Below, piece by piece: positions 1-8,762 of a stretch of DNA of 12,240 nucleotides. The translations under genes and the position numbers were made by a program. This DNA comes from Larix sibirica (lineage: Eukaryota; Streptophyta; Pinopsida; Pinales; Pinaceae). The stretch spans positions 1 through 12,240 of the forward strand of contig NWUY0300025137.1 of assembly GCA_004151065.3 (NCBI GenBank), written 5' to 3'. The notes beneath the pieces were generated by a model. That model was not told the DNA's origin and did no database searches. It saw nothing but the letters and a program-made list of their open reading frames with translations. Position 1 is the first letter of the stretch, and each line of letters starts with the position of its first letter.

Positions 1-142
1 AAAATGCAAGCCTTGGTATGTTAGAATCAATACACTTTGTAACATATATAGTTGTATTAAACTCATAGAATTTGGTTATTATTATGGCACATATGTATAT
101 ATCATTGTTTTTTTATTCCGATCATGTGTGAGACTACTCAGT
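1..142. other. Flanking DNA upstream of the retrotransposon
   Basis: AT-rich sequence with no coding or RNA gene that I recognise. It lies outside the 5' LTR, because similarity to the 3' LTR begins only at 143. The five bases just before the LTR (138-142, tcagt) would be the left target-site duplication. The right copy lies beyond the window, so this cannot be tested here. The segment may itself belong to an older repeat. Confidence 0.5.
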
Positions 143-191
143 TGTAATATCCCAATACAAAGACTATTTATTTTTATGTTTATTTGTTTAA

Positions 192-385
192 GTTGGTGTT
201 GAGAAGTAAGCTTTGGAGCAGCGGGACTATTGTTAAAGTTGGTGTTGAGCATTAAGCTCTGGAACACCTAGATTTTGATTATGTTGAGTTGGTGTTGAGC
301 AGTAAAGCTATGGAACATCGAGACTCGTTATGTTTAAATGGTGTTGGGATAAAGGCTATGGAGCATCAGTAGTACATTAATGATT
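192..385 (+). repeat. Four diverged tandem repeats of about 46-50 bp in U3 of the 5' LTR
   Basis: Units begin near 192, 238, 288 and 337. Each has the core ttggtgttgag, then a short AGTAAGCT-like stretch, then TGGAGCA or TGGAACA. The units are diverged, and the fourth is the weakest. The same array occurs in the 3' LTR, so it is ancestral to the element. It sits 300-500 bp upstream of the TATA box, where LTR enhancers usually lie. An enhancer role is inference. Confidence 0.8.
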
Positions 386-485
386 ATAACTAGCATATTA
401 TTTATCCTCTTTTACTCTTTCTAATTGATGGGGACAACCACTTGAAGAGGGACTGAGCATGCAAGAGATTCGAATGGTTAAGTAG

Positions 486-511
486 TTGATAACTAAAGTT
501 GATAACTAAAA
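486..511 (+). repeat. 13-bp tandem duplication present only in the 5' LTR
   Basis: The unit gttgataactaaa occurs twice back to back, at 486-498 and 499-511. The matching place in the 3' LTR, near 9662-9680, has one copy. This is a small copy-specific duplication that arose after insertion, or a loss in the 3' copy. Confidence 0.85.
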
Positions 512-689
512 CTCAACTAAAGATAGGATAAATATAATCCTATATTATTTAATTAAAAATAATTTAAACTGTGAGAGTTAAAAAGAGATCTAATTTTTAA
601 TCAAAGATAAAAGCAAACAACGAGTGTGACTAGTAACTAAATAGAGTGATTAAACCTAAATCATAGAAGCCTCTTTCCTCAAGAAAAAT

Positions 690-698
690 TATAAATAG
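690..698 (+). promoter_or_regulatory. TATA box of the 5' LTR promoter
   Basis: TATAAATAG, a canonical plant TATA box, is conserved in the 3' LTR at 9855-9863 within a well-matched stretch. It lies about 548 bp from the LTR start, so U3 would be roughly 0.57 kb and transcription would start near 720-730. The start itself is inferred from the usual TATA spacing of about 30 bp. Confidence 0.7.
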
Positions 699-929
699 TA
701 GAGAGCAGGAATTACATGGGGTAATGGTCCCTATCTCATTGGAGGGTTTAGCCATAGGTCTTTGAGTGCTTAGATTTCCAAGTTGATAATTTTGGTTAGT
801 CCAAGGATAGTGGGAAGAAAGGGAAATAATTACAAGACTCTGCAAAGGGTTGGTAAATAGACCTTGTGGCTACTATGTTGATTAGTAATAAAGATAGAAA
901 ACTACACCTAGGCCTTTTATTTTCTCTAG

Positions 930-1045
930 CATGCTTGGTTCAGCTCGGGGGTGACATGTTGAACGAACCGAGAACGGTTCGAGGTCCACGGTTGGGTGGA
1001 ATGCGGCGGTTCCCTATTTAGTTGGAAAGCGGAAAGGATCAATAA
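930..1045 (+). other. GC-rich segment with a hairpin, downstream of the LTR TATA box
   Basis: This is a clearly GC-richer patch in an AT-rich LTR, containing a perfect 7-bp inverted repeat, CGAACCG at 964-970 and CGGTTCG at 975-981, with an AGAA loop. The matching stretch in the 3' LTR (about 10105-10210) is well conserved overall. There the stem is weakened to AACC...AGTT by changes mainly at CG sites. The position 240-320 bp after the inferred transcription start would place it in R/U5 RNA. A structural role in the leader RNA is only a possibility. Confidence 0.5.
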
Positions 1046-1499
1046 GTATCTTAACCTTGTTTTATACTCTAGGAATGATCTTACAGGTTATGCTCATGTC
1101 AAGTTTATTTAGACCTAATATGAATAATTAAGAATTGTCTTATAATCTGTGTATTTACGTTTAAATATGTATGAATTATATTCTAAAGAACTATCTTACA
1201 CGTTATGCAATTATTGTTTGTGTGGATCTGATTCTGTGTATTTATATTTTCATGGTTAGAATTATTCTAAAAGCTATCATTGTTTTATAAACTAAGATTT
1301 TAATAGGGATATATTTATAGATGCATTGTTAAGAGTATTACAGAACTATTCTCATTATGCAATATTAAACCTTATGTTTTGGAGTAGACCCTCCCATAAA
1401 TACTTGTCACATAGAATCCCTTATCTACATATATTAGAATTTGTAAATTTTATATTCATTAAGGTCGGTTAAAATTTGTAAACAGTTGAGTTCTTTATA

Positions 1500-2658
1500 T
1501 AAGAAAAAATAGAGTGCTTAGTATATATATATATATATATCATAGACTTTTCAATTTAGAGAGAAATCTCCCATTAACCCTAAGCAAGGAGAGGATTCAA
1601 TTTAGAATCTTGGGACCAAGTCCCTAAACCCTTCTCAGGTTAAATAATAAACATACATCTAGATAATCCATAAGAGTAGTAAATAATATATATAAATATA
1701 TATACAAACCATAGTAAAATAGTATTACAAAAACATTAAACATAAACCTTTATGTAAACAAAGTCACATAAGTGAATTGAAACCAATCGAAATAATAGTA
1801 TCATGCCAAACAACTTCAACATCATCTAATTCATGGATCCACAAAACGTTATCCAAAAATGCCTAGGCATTACATGCCATTAGAATGGAAAAGAGGGTTC
1901 ATTCAAACAAACTTAACGATCCTAGGATCAATTTCCCTCCACATGTAAACTATCCAATCAGAGAAAAATCGCTCTTGTGTTAACATAATGTCCAAAAATT
2001 CCAAGAAATAAATTTGTATAAAATTCATAAGTAAAATCTATGTGCAACTAGAAATTAACATTAATATAGGAATATTTTCATAAAAATAATTAGAGAATAA
2101 AATCAAGCCTCGATCAAGAGATCGAATCCCTTCCCACACAAACTCAAGCTGAGTGTTTTTAACCAAAAACATTTACACAGTAATCCAAGGGGATTAGAAT
2201 CGATTCCCCTCTCTTATCAAGTTAAAACATAGTTAGTAAGTCGTGACTGGCACATTCAGGATAGGGTTTTGGTTTTAATGATTTACATAGTTAACTATGA
2301 GTCAAAACGTCAAGTATGCAACCATATAGAAAGGCTTCCGGGATTTTAAATAAACAATTAAAAGTTACCACAATCAAGAAATTTCATTTAAACCTAATAA
2401 AAAAAATATAAGTCTTTACTAGTTAAATAACTAAAATGTATAGACGCATGCATCGTAGAAATCCTCAATATTCCTAAACCACAACAATCATAAGATCAAA
2501 TCTCTTCTCTATTTCAAAACAGAGTATTATGGATATGATTTTTACAGCATATCAAGTCTAAATCACATACATGTTTAACGCCTAAGTAAGAATCCACGAT
2601 TTTCTTTGCATTCAAGAATTTTAAATAAATTGTATGCCTAGAAATTAAAGGAAAAGGA
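1500..2658 (+). repeat. 5' LTR block absent from the 3' LTR (about 1.15 kb)
   Basis: Flanking sequence on both sides matches the 3' LTR, where the two sides are almost joined at about 10650-10668. The block holds a (TA)n run, several short inverted repeats and no credible open frame. I do not see clear terminal inverted repeats or a target duplication that would mark it as a separate insertion. A deletion from the 3' LTR is therefore slightly preferred. I see no gene in it. Confidence 0.7.
1522..1540. repeat. (TA)n microsatellite
   Basis: An uninterrupted alternating TA tract of 19 bases inside the 5' LTR. It lies next to the left edge of the block missing from the 3' LTR, so it may have taken part in that rearrangement. 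Confidence 0.9.
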
Positions 2659-3727
2659 ATTGAATTAACTTAGAGTCAAGCCCTGGGAAATTCTAGGTTG
2701 AATGATACATCGAAACGAAATTTACAAACATTGGGTGGAGGAGTAAACCCTAAATAACACACAAAGTTTAACGAAAATTGTGATAGTTGAGACAGATATT
2801 TTATCACAATCTAGAAATAAAAATAAAAAGGGATTCATGATTATAGTCCTTAGACTCCATGATAGTAGATAGGGTGAATATATAAGTTTCAAAACAATTT
2901 ATAAAATATCTTAGTAGGGAAACCACCAACCAAAATATCCACACTATTTCAATGTAGTTTAATAGAAAAAGTTGATAACCTTGTAACCATGGATAGAAGT
3001 AATACGATTAAACCCATGATATAGTTGCAAGAAAGGCCTTTCCCCTTGTCTCTCCATGAAGGCCATACAAACCCCAAGACTGGGAGTTTATATTAAGAAA
3101 GAACAGAACTACAATGGTATCCAACCACATTGCAAAAATTCCATTGGAAACCAAGAACCCCTCCTTCTCAAGAAGAATGGTTTTAAAAACCCCATCCCAG
3201 TCATAAACACATTCTCTTGCACAGAGTTACTCTCCATGATGGAGAATGGTACAGAAATGGCCATAGGCTTACTGAGAGTGAGGTTTGACTCACGAAGAAG
3301 AAATACTTTCAAAACCCTCATGCCTAAGTCAAGAATACCCGCATTAACACTGAAAAAAAGAAACAATAAGCACTCAATCTCTAAGCACAAAAATATTGAG
3401 AATTGAAATAAGAGAGTCATGAATCGAAATGCCAAATGAAATGTGTACTACCTATGTGGGAAATAAACTAGCTTCCAAACAAGCGAAATGTGGTTTGTTT
3501 ATTTCACTTCGAATCACTAGAAATGTGTATGGAGGTTGGGCGTAGCCTCTACCAAATAGTAGAAGTTAAATCGCAGAGTAGATAAGTAAGGTCTCCTGGA
3601 GTAGGGTAATCTCCCAAGCTTCCCTCTCAACCACTATTCAAATGACCATCGAAAAACCCTCACCAGAGTTGTTTTGGGTCCAAAGGAACTCACAATACAA
3701 GCGTTTAATGTGATTGAACAACATAGG

Positions 3728-4602
3728 CTTATCTGGAAGCATATCACATGCCATTCACATGGAAAACCATAAATGGAAACCATCCCAAATATTTGTGGAG
3801 ATGGGGTTTATCCAATGTTTATCAAATAATGAGAACCTCAATATATTTCCAATTGCGATAGGAGTATGACCCTTATTAAATAATTATGCCCTTTCAACAT
3901 TGTATTGGATTACTAACATAAGTTTCCACAAGGATAATGTATAGGGTAGCCTAATACAAGGAAGGTAATACCCACACTAGTTTAGGTTGGTATGTATACT
4001 TGCAAAAGACGAAAGAAAACATAGATGTTAGCAAAGCTAAGTAAGCCAAGGCCATTAATGGGTCAAAATCCATGCATGGAAGAAGTAAACTCTCTCGGAA
4101 TAGAAATCGGTCTAATTTCTCAGAAAGAAGAAAAATAACTCTTAACCATAATTGGTAAATATGTACACACAATTACAATTATAAAAGATTCATCAAGCTT
4201 ATGAATAATATATTGTCAAGAATAAGGCAAACAATTTATAGCCAAAAGTGGACTACAAAAACAATATACATGAGTATTAACTCCTAGGTCCACAATAAAG
4301 AGACAACCTTATACATATAGGTTGGACAAGTCAATCAACCATATTTTAAATAAAAGACACAAGTTTGAATAATTGATGACATTCCAATCTTCCATTAAGA
4401 AACAGAGAAGAAATGCAAACTACATATTGCATACAAGAATAACATCAAGCAATCTATCAATGTTGAAGTTAATTTACATAATTACAAGGAGAATATCAAC
4501 GAGTTAATCAGTTATGAAGTTAATTTACATAATTATGTGTATCACGACAATGAGGGGACCCTTAAGAAAAAAAAATTATAGTGTATTTTTAGGGACATTA
4601 CA
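3728..4602 (+). repeat. Distal 5' LTR (U5 side) with no partner in the window
   Basis: This last 875 bp of the 5' LTR has no match downstream, because the 3' LTR is interrupted at the equivalent point (11735). It ends in the inverted terminal GGGACATTACA. It contains a 21-bp direct repeat at 4464-4484 and 4515-4535, starting tgaagttaattt. A run of A at 4566-4575 lies close to the LTR end. No coding region is recognisable. Confidence 0.75.
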
Positions 4603-4604
4603 AG

Positions 4605-4617
4605 TGGTATCAAAGCT
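4605..4617 (+). promoter_or_regulatory. Primer binding site (initiator tRNA-Met type)
   Basis: TGGTATCAAAGCT follows the LTR end after two bases (ag). It matches the complement of the 3' end of plant initiator tRNA-Met (TGGTATCAGAGC) except for A in place of G at the ninth base. In this family the tRNA primes minus-strand DNA synthesis. The site fixes both the 5' LTR end and the element's orientation. Confidence 0.9.
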
Positions 4618-4763
4618 CATATTCAAATGCTCGTGACCTATTATCTTGTCACGTAACCACTGCAGATGAAATTTAGTAAACTAATAAATTCTTGTTGGTT
4701 GCAAATTGCATAAACCTTCAGAATTTGAAAACATCATAAATGTTGAAAATAATGATAGTTAGC

Positions 4764-5916
4764 ATGGGAACCTGAACTCACCACGTCAAGAAAAGGAACT
4801 GGTGGTAGATTTGAATGACAGTGTCAGGATAGTCATACCTTCTTAACTGCTAAAAATAATATAAAGTCTACAGGATGAATTTCAGAGTTTGGAAGATGAT
4901 AAGATAAAAGGGAGATGGGAACAACAGGAAGTAAATGAAGCACTACTACAAACATTAACATAAATAAGGAACATGAGACAAACAACACACTCGGCAAGTA
5001 AAATAATGGATAATCACCACCATAAGAAAAGAGCTATCAGTCCGAAAATTAATAAGCAAAGGAAGCTTCAAGAACATTTGAAGTCATCTGATACCAAGGA
5101 TTACTACAACAATAATTCTTCAGATGCTTATTTTTCATCCCCGTGTAAGAAGAAACAAAAAAGTGATAATATCTTGCAAGGATAATTCAGGAAGATCAAG
5201 GCTCCAAGATACGAAGGAGACTTAGATTCATGAGAGAAATATGAAGAATGGATTCTAGGACTGAACAAGTACTTTGAAGTACATGATTATTCTACTAGAA
5301 TGGAGGACCAATTGTCCATCTACAATTTGAATGGAAAAGCTGCTAGGTGGTGGCGAGATTTAAAACTAACTAAGAAACTGAAAGAGAAGGATCTAAAATG
5401 GAAGACATTTAAGAAATTATTTCAAGATAAATACATGTCTGAAAGATTCTTCGATAAAAAAATAAAATAATTATATGAGCTGAAAATGGGCTCCTTGACC
5501 ATGGATGCATTAATAAACATATTTTTGGAACTGCTACACTATGTGCCTTACATTAAAGAAGAAAATGTAAAAATACAACAATTCTTAGGATGTCTTCGTT
5601 CATATTTCAGAGTTAAGATTGAATTTGATGCACCCAAGACATTAGATGCATCCTTATACAAGGAAAAGATATATTATGAGCACAACCAACACATGACTGA
5701 AAACATAAACAAGAAGAAAGAGAATCTTAAATTCTCCATGGACAATAGAAGGAAGGGGCTTAAACCACCTCCATACTGAAAGAAAAACAACATTTTCCCA
5801 ACTAATCATAATTTTGGAAAATTTGGGACACAATCAAATATTTCAGCACAAAGTGTCAATAAACCAACAATGACTGAAGGAGCTAGAACAACCCCTCTTC
5901 CAGTGAAATGTTGGGA
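4764..5916 (+). pseudogene. gag: gag pseudogene (retrotransposon capsid protein)
   Basis: Gag would form the virus-like particle that holds the element's RNA. The coding remnant is in one frame, readable from about 4766, with stops at 4844, 4862, 4961, 5183, 5231, 5468 and 5777. The Retrotrans_gag core is clear at about 5200-5700: KAPRYEGD, then KYEEWILGLNKYFEVH, GKAARWWRDLK, FKKLFQDKYMSERFF and LLHYVPYIKEENVKIQQFLG. An N-terminal stretch (about 4865-5180) is lysine- and asparagine-rich with little family similarity. The zinc knuckle begins as VKCWE at 5903-5917 and then breaks off: the remaining Cys, His and Cys positions are absent, and the frame changes into protease. The original start is uncertain. 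An ATG at 4764 is plausible but is one base out of the gag frame. The core identification is firm. Confidence 0.88.
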
Positions 5917-6312
5917 ATTTGTGCTACTCTAGAGGGAATACAAATGGACCATCAATCTACCATGGTCGAAATAGAAGGTAAAATCTCAACTGATCCTATT
6001 TCCATTTTAATTGACATGTGAGCTTGTTGTATCTATGTTTCTCCCAAAATTGTTGAAATTTGCAAATTAAACAAGGAAAAACATAGCAATCCATGGCTGG
6101 TACAGCTAGCCACTGGTACAAAAATAAAAATTCCTGAACTTGTTAAAAGTTGAAAAATTGACATGAACGGTTTCCAAACAGAAGCAGACTTAAATATTGT
6201 GCCATTGGGCTCATACGATATACTGATAGGCATGGATTGGCTAGAACAACACCATGTAGTACTATATTGCTTAAATAAAACTTCCATGTGCTTTGATAAA
6301 CAACGAAATTAG
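5908..6312 (+). pseudogene. pol: pol pseudogene: aspartic protease domain
   Basis: The retroviral-type aspartic protease would cut the Gag-Pol polyprotein. This stretch is one base out of frame with gag. It reads ATLEGIQMDHQSTMVEIEG, then ILID, the entry to the active site, at 6004-6015. The family's D-S/T-G-A catalytic motif is replaced by D-M-stop-A, with the stop at 6019-6021. Further stops lie at 6151 and 6310. The downstream flap and core are well kept, including VPLGSYDILIGMDWLEQH (about 6199-6255), a hallmark of Ty3/gypsy protease. The dimerising enzyme could not be made. Confidence 0.85.
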
Positions 6313-6315
6313 AGA

Positions 6316-7316
6316 ATGGTACAAGGGATAGGTAAGAGAATTTCTGTCAGACAAATATCAGCCTTACAAGTTAAAAAGTGTGTAAGAAAGGGCTGTAAAC
6401 TCTATGCAGTTAACATTCAAAACTTTGAAAAAGAGAAGGAACAAAAAATTGAATATTTTATGGTTCTAATGGAATTTAAAAATGTATTTCAAGAGGAAAT
6501 ACTAGGGATACCGCCAAAAGGAGACATATATTTCTCCATAGAACTAGTACCTAGAGCGATACCACTCTCAAAAGCTCCATACTGCATGAGTATTCCTAAA
6601 TTAGTAGAATTGAAATTAGAATCGCAGGAATTGATTGAAAAAGGTTACATCTGACCGAGTGTGTGTCCATGGCGAGAACCTATACTTTTTGCAAAAAATA
6701 AGGACGGTACAATGCAGATGTGGATTGATTACCGATAGCTAAACAAGTTAACCAGAAAGAATAGATACCCACTCCCTAGAATAGACTATCTGTTCGATCA
6801 AGTTGGAGGAGAATGGATTTTATCTAAGATTGACTTATGATTTGGATATCACCAAGTAAGAATCGAAGAAGAAGAAATAAGAAAAATATATTTTAGGACC
6901 TGATATGGTCACTACAAATTTGTGGTAATGCCCTTTGGGGTAACAAATGCACTGGCAAACTTTATGTGTATGATGAACAATATTTGCAGTAAGTACTTGG
7001 ATAAATTTATATTAGTATTCATATATGACAAACTACTTTATTCTAAAAATTAAAAAGAGCATGAAGACCATCGTAGGATTGTTTTGCAAGTCCTATGAGA
7101 ACATCAACTATATGCCAAATTCAGTAAATGCGACTTTAATAAATGCCAAATTTAGTATCTAGGATATATCATTTCCAAAGACGATATCTTCGTAGTACCA
7201 GAGAAGATCAAATATATTAAGGATTGGCCTACACCCACTTGTGTCTCAGACACCAGATCATTCTTGCGATTAGCGAGGTATTATAGGAAATTCATTGAAA
7301 AAGTTTCCTGGATTGC
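6316..7316 (+). pseudogene. pol: pol pseudogene: reverse transcriptase domain
   Basis: Reverse transcriptase would copy the element RNA into DNA in the particle. It is in the same frame as protease. It opens with VFQEEILGIPPKGDIYFSIE, the linker before RT, then SKAPYCM. Conserved blocks follow: DGTMQMWIDYR (6703-6735), [17 protein letters not shown] with the first catalytic Asp (6832-6834), YHQV, and [10 protein letters not shown] (6922-6951). The active-site FIDD is changed to FIYD at 7018-7029, losing one of the paired aspartates. Thumb/connection motifs remain: HQLYAKFSKC, YLGYIIS, IKDWPTPT and RSFLRLARYYRKFIE. Stops lie at 6652, 6736, 6838, 6901, 7051, 7096 and 7153. The frame shifts near 7316 into RNase H. 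Confidence 0.92.
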
Positions 7317-7800
7317 TTGCCACATCACATCATGCAGAAAAAGGAGACAAAATTTTTATGGGCAGTAAAATGTGAGGATAGTTTTTTGAAACTGAAACAA
7401 ATACTAACTATTGCACCATTATTGAAGATTGTTGATCCCGATGGGGATTTTATTGCTTACACGAATGCAAGCAAGGAAGGACTTGGCGGTGTCTTTATGC
7501 AAAATGATTGTGTGATCTGTTATGAATCACGTAAGTTAAAATAACATGAGAAAAACTATCCAACACATGATCTTGAGTTAATTTCCATCATCCACACTTT
7601 GAAAATGTGGAGGAAGCATCTCATGGGGAAGAAATTTCTCCTTAAAACACACAATATGAGCTTGAAATATATTTTTGATCATCCAGACCTAAATGCTTGA
7701 CAAGCTAGGTGGTTGGATTTACTTAGTGAATAAAATTTTGAAGTAAAACACATAAAGGGAAAAGAGAATAAGATCGTTGATGCATTAAGTCACAAAATTC
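7317..7800 (+). pseudogene. pol: pol pseudogene: RNase H domain
   Basis: RNase H would remove the RNA strand during reverse transcription. The frame differs from RT. Motifs in order are KKETKFLW (finger link), DFIAYTNASKEGLGGVFMQ, VICYESRKLK, YPTHDLELISIIHTLKMWRKHLMG, SLKYIF, QARWLDLLSE and VKHIKGKENKIVDALSH. The first catalytic Asp of TDAS is Asn (7464-7466). The Asp of the later TDH motif is His (7650-7652, reading T-H-N). The Glu of HDLE and the Asp of VDALS remain. Stops include 7542 and 7698, and another follows LLSE. The family match is strong, and the enzyme is dead by both substitutions and stops. Confidence 0.9.
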
Positions 7801-7869
7801 ATCTACTCTATGATGTAACAGTGAGTCAAACCAGTTCTGATTTACATAACAAAATCAGAACAACAAGTT

Positions 7870-8762
7870 AAAATGATCGATTTTATGCAGAAATCCATTA
7901 GAAAATGCAAGAGAACATACTATTCCAGCAACAAAAAGAATACAAAATCGACAAAACATGATTATTATGGTCTAAGGGAAGACTTTATGTACCTGAAACA
8001 TAGAATATTAGATCTGAAATATTGACGAAATTCCACCAAAATCCTTATTCAGGACATCCATGATATCAACAGTAAAGAAACACTTCTTTTGGACAAAATT
8101 AAATTCTGCTATAGCATTATTTATTGCCAAATGTCAATAAGTTCAGTTAGTTAAAGTTGAACATTAGCATCCAGCGGGTTTGCTTCATACTTTACCCATT
8201 CCATAATGGAAATGGGAGGTTATTAGCATGGAATTTATCATAGGTTTACCTAAAAGAAAGAAACAAAATGACTCTATAAAGGTGGTAGTAGATAAACTAT
8301 CCAAGGATACAAACTTCATCCTGGTAAAATCTACTTATAATGAATCATGTTCATATTGCATATATTTTCTTAAAAGAAATTTTCCGACTATAGGGTAAAC
8401 CTAAAGCTATTATCTCTGATAGAGATACAAAGTTCCCAAGTAATTTTTGGAGGTCATTATTTTCAGGGTTGGAAACTCAGCTGAATTTTAGCACTACATG
8501 TCATCTGCAAATGGATGGACAAACATAACCTATAAATCAGATACTAGAAGATATGCTTAGAATGTACGTAATGAAGAATCCCACGAAGTGGGAAGAGTAC
8601 TTGCACCTTGCAGAGTTTGCATACAACAATGGTTATCATACCTCATCCAAGATGAGCCCATTTGAGGTGCTCTATGGTAGAAAATGCAGAACACTGGTAA
8701 CTTGGGACAACCCGGTGGATAGGCTCATGTTAGGGCCAGATTTTTTAAAAGATTTGGAATAG
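7870..8762 (+). pseudogene. pol: pol pseudogene: integrase zinc-binding and catalytic core
   Basis: Integrase would insert the DNA copy into the chromosome. The HHCC zinc domain begins with LYVPET, ILTKFHQNPYSGHP (His at 8034 and 8055; stop at 8061). The frame then shifts to KHFFWTK and ALFIAKCQ (8132-8134 is the first Cys). The second Cys position reads Val (8141-8143) after a stop at 8138. The core shows VISMEFIIGLPK and VVVDKLSK, whose Asp (8291-8293) is the first of DDE. After another frameshift near 8345 it reads [23 protein letters not shown], with the second Asp. The third acidic residue, in the usual GQTER, is a stop codon at 8526-8528. LEDMLRMYVMKNPTKWEEYL, AEFAYNNGYH and SPFEVLYGRKCRT follow, and a stop lies at 8760. 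Confidence 0.9.

Larger units (their letters stand above)
143..4602 (+). repeat. 5' long terminal repeat of a Ty3/gypsy element (about 4.46 kb)
   Basis: The left boundary is TGTAATATCCC at 143 and the right boundary is GGGACATTACA ending at 4602. These ends are inverted copies of each other with one mismatch, as expected for TG...CA LTR ends. Two bases after the right end comes a primer binding site. The left part aligns with the 3' LTR: 143-about 1500 matches 9322-about 10655, and about 2658-3727 matches about 10665-11735. The remaining parts, about 1500-2658 and 3728-4602, have no partner in the window. A TATA box at 690-698 puts transcription start early, so most of the LTR would be R and U5. 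No intact gene is visible inside; open frames on either strand are not preserved between the two LTR copies. At 4.46 kb it is long for a plant LTR, though known long-LTR lineages reach this size. Confidence 0.9.

Noticed and set aside
82-267. A - strand open frame crossing the 5' LTR boundary
   Set aside because: It spans the junction between flank and LTR, so it cannot be an ancestral gene, and it has no recognisable motif.
192-385. A CRISPR-like array
   Set aside because: The units are head-to-tail and diverged, with no distinct spacers, and lie in a plant LTR.
630-845. A 71-codon - strand open frame across the LTR promoter
   Set aside because: It overlaps the conserved TATA region, has low-complexity composition and no family resemblance.
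3056-3406. A 116-codon + strand open frame within the 5' LTR
   Set aside because: The matching stretch in the 3' LTR (from about 11065) reaches a stop within about 20 codons, and the protein shows no recognisable family. Chance open frame.
3109-3435. A 108-codon - strand open frame, partly mirrored at 11302-11526
   Set aside because: The two copies share only a short hydrophobic piece (LFLFFSVNAG) and differ in both start and extent. Shared LTR ancestry explains the similarity.
3951-4172. A 73-codon - strand hydrophobic open frame in the distal 5' LTR
   Set aside because: No family match, typical of AT-rich sequence, and no second copy for comparison.
4605-4617. Part of a tRNA gene
   Set aside because: Only the primer complement is present, with no cloverleaf around it.
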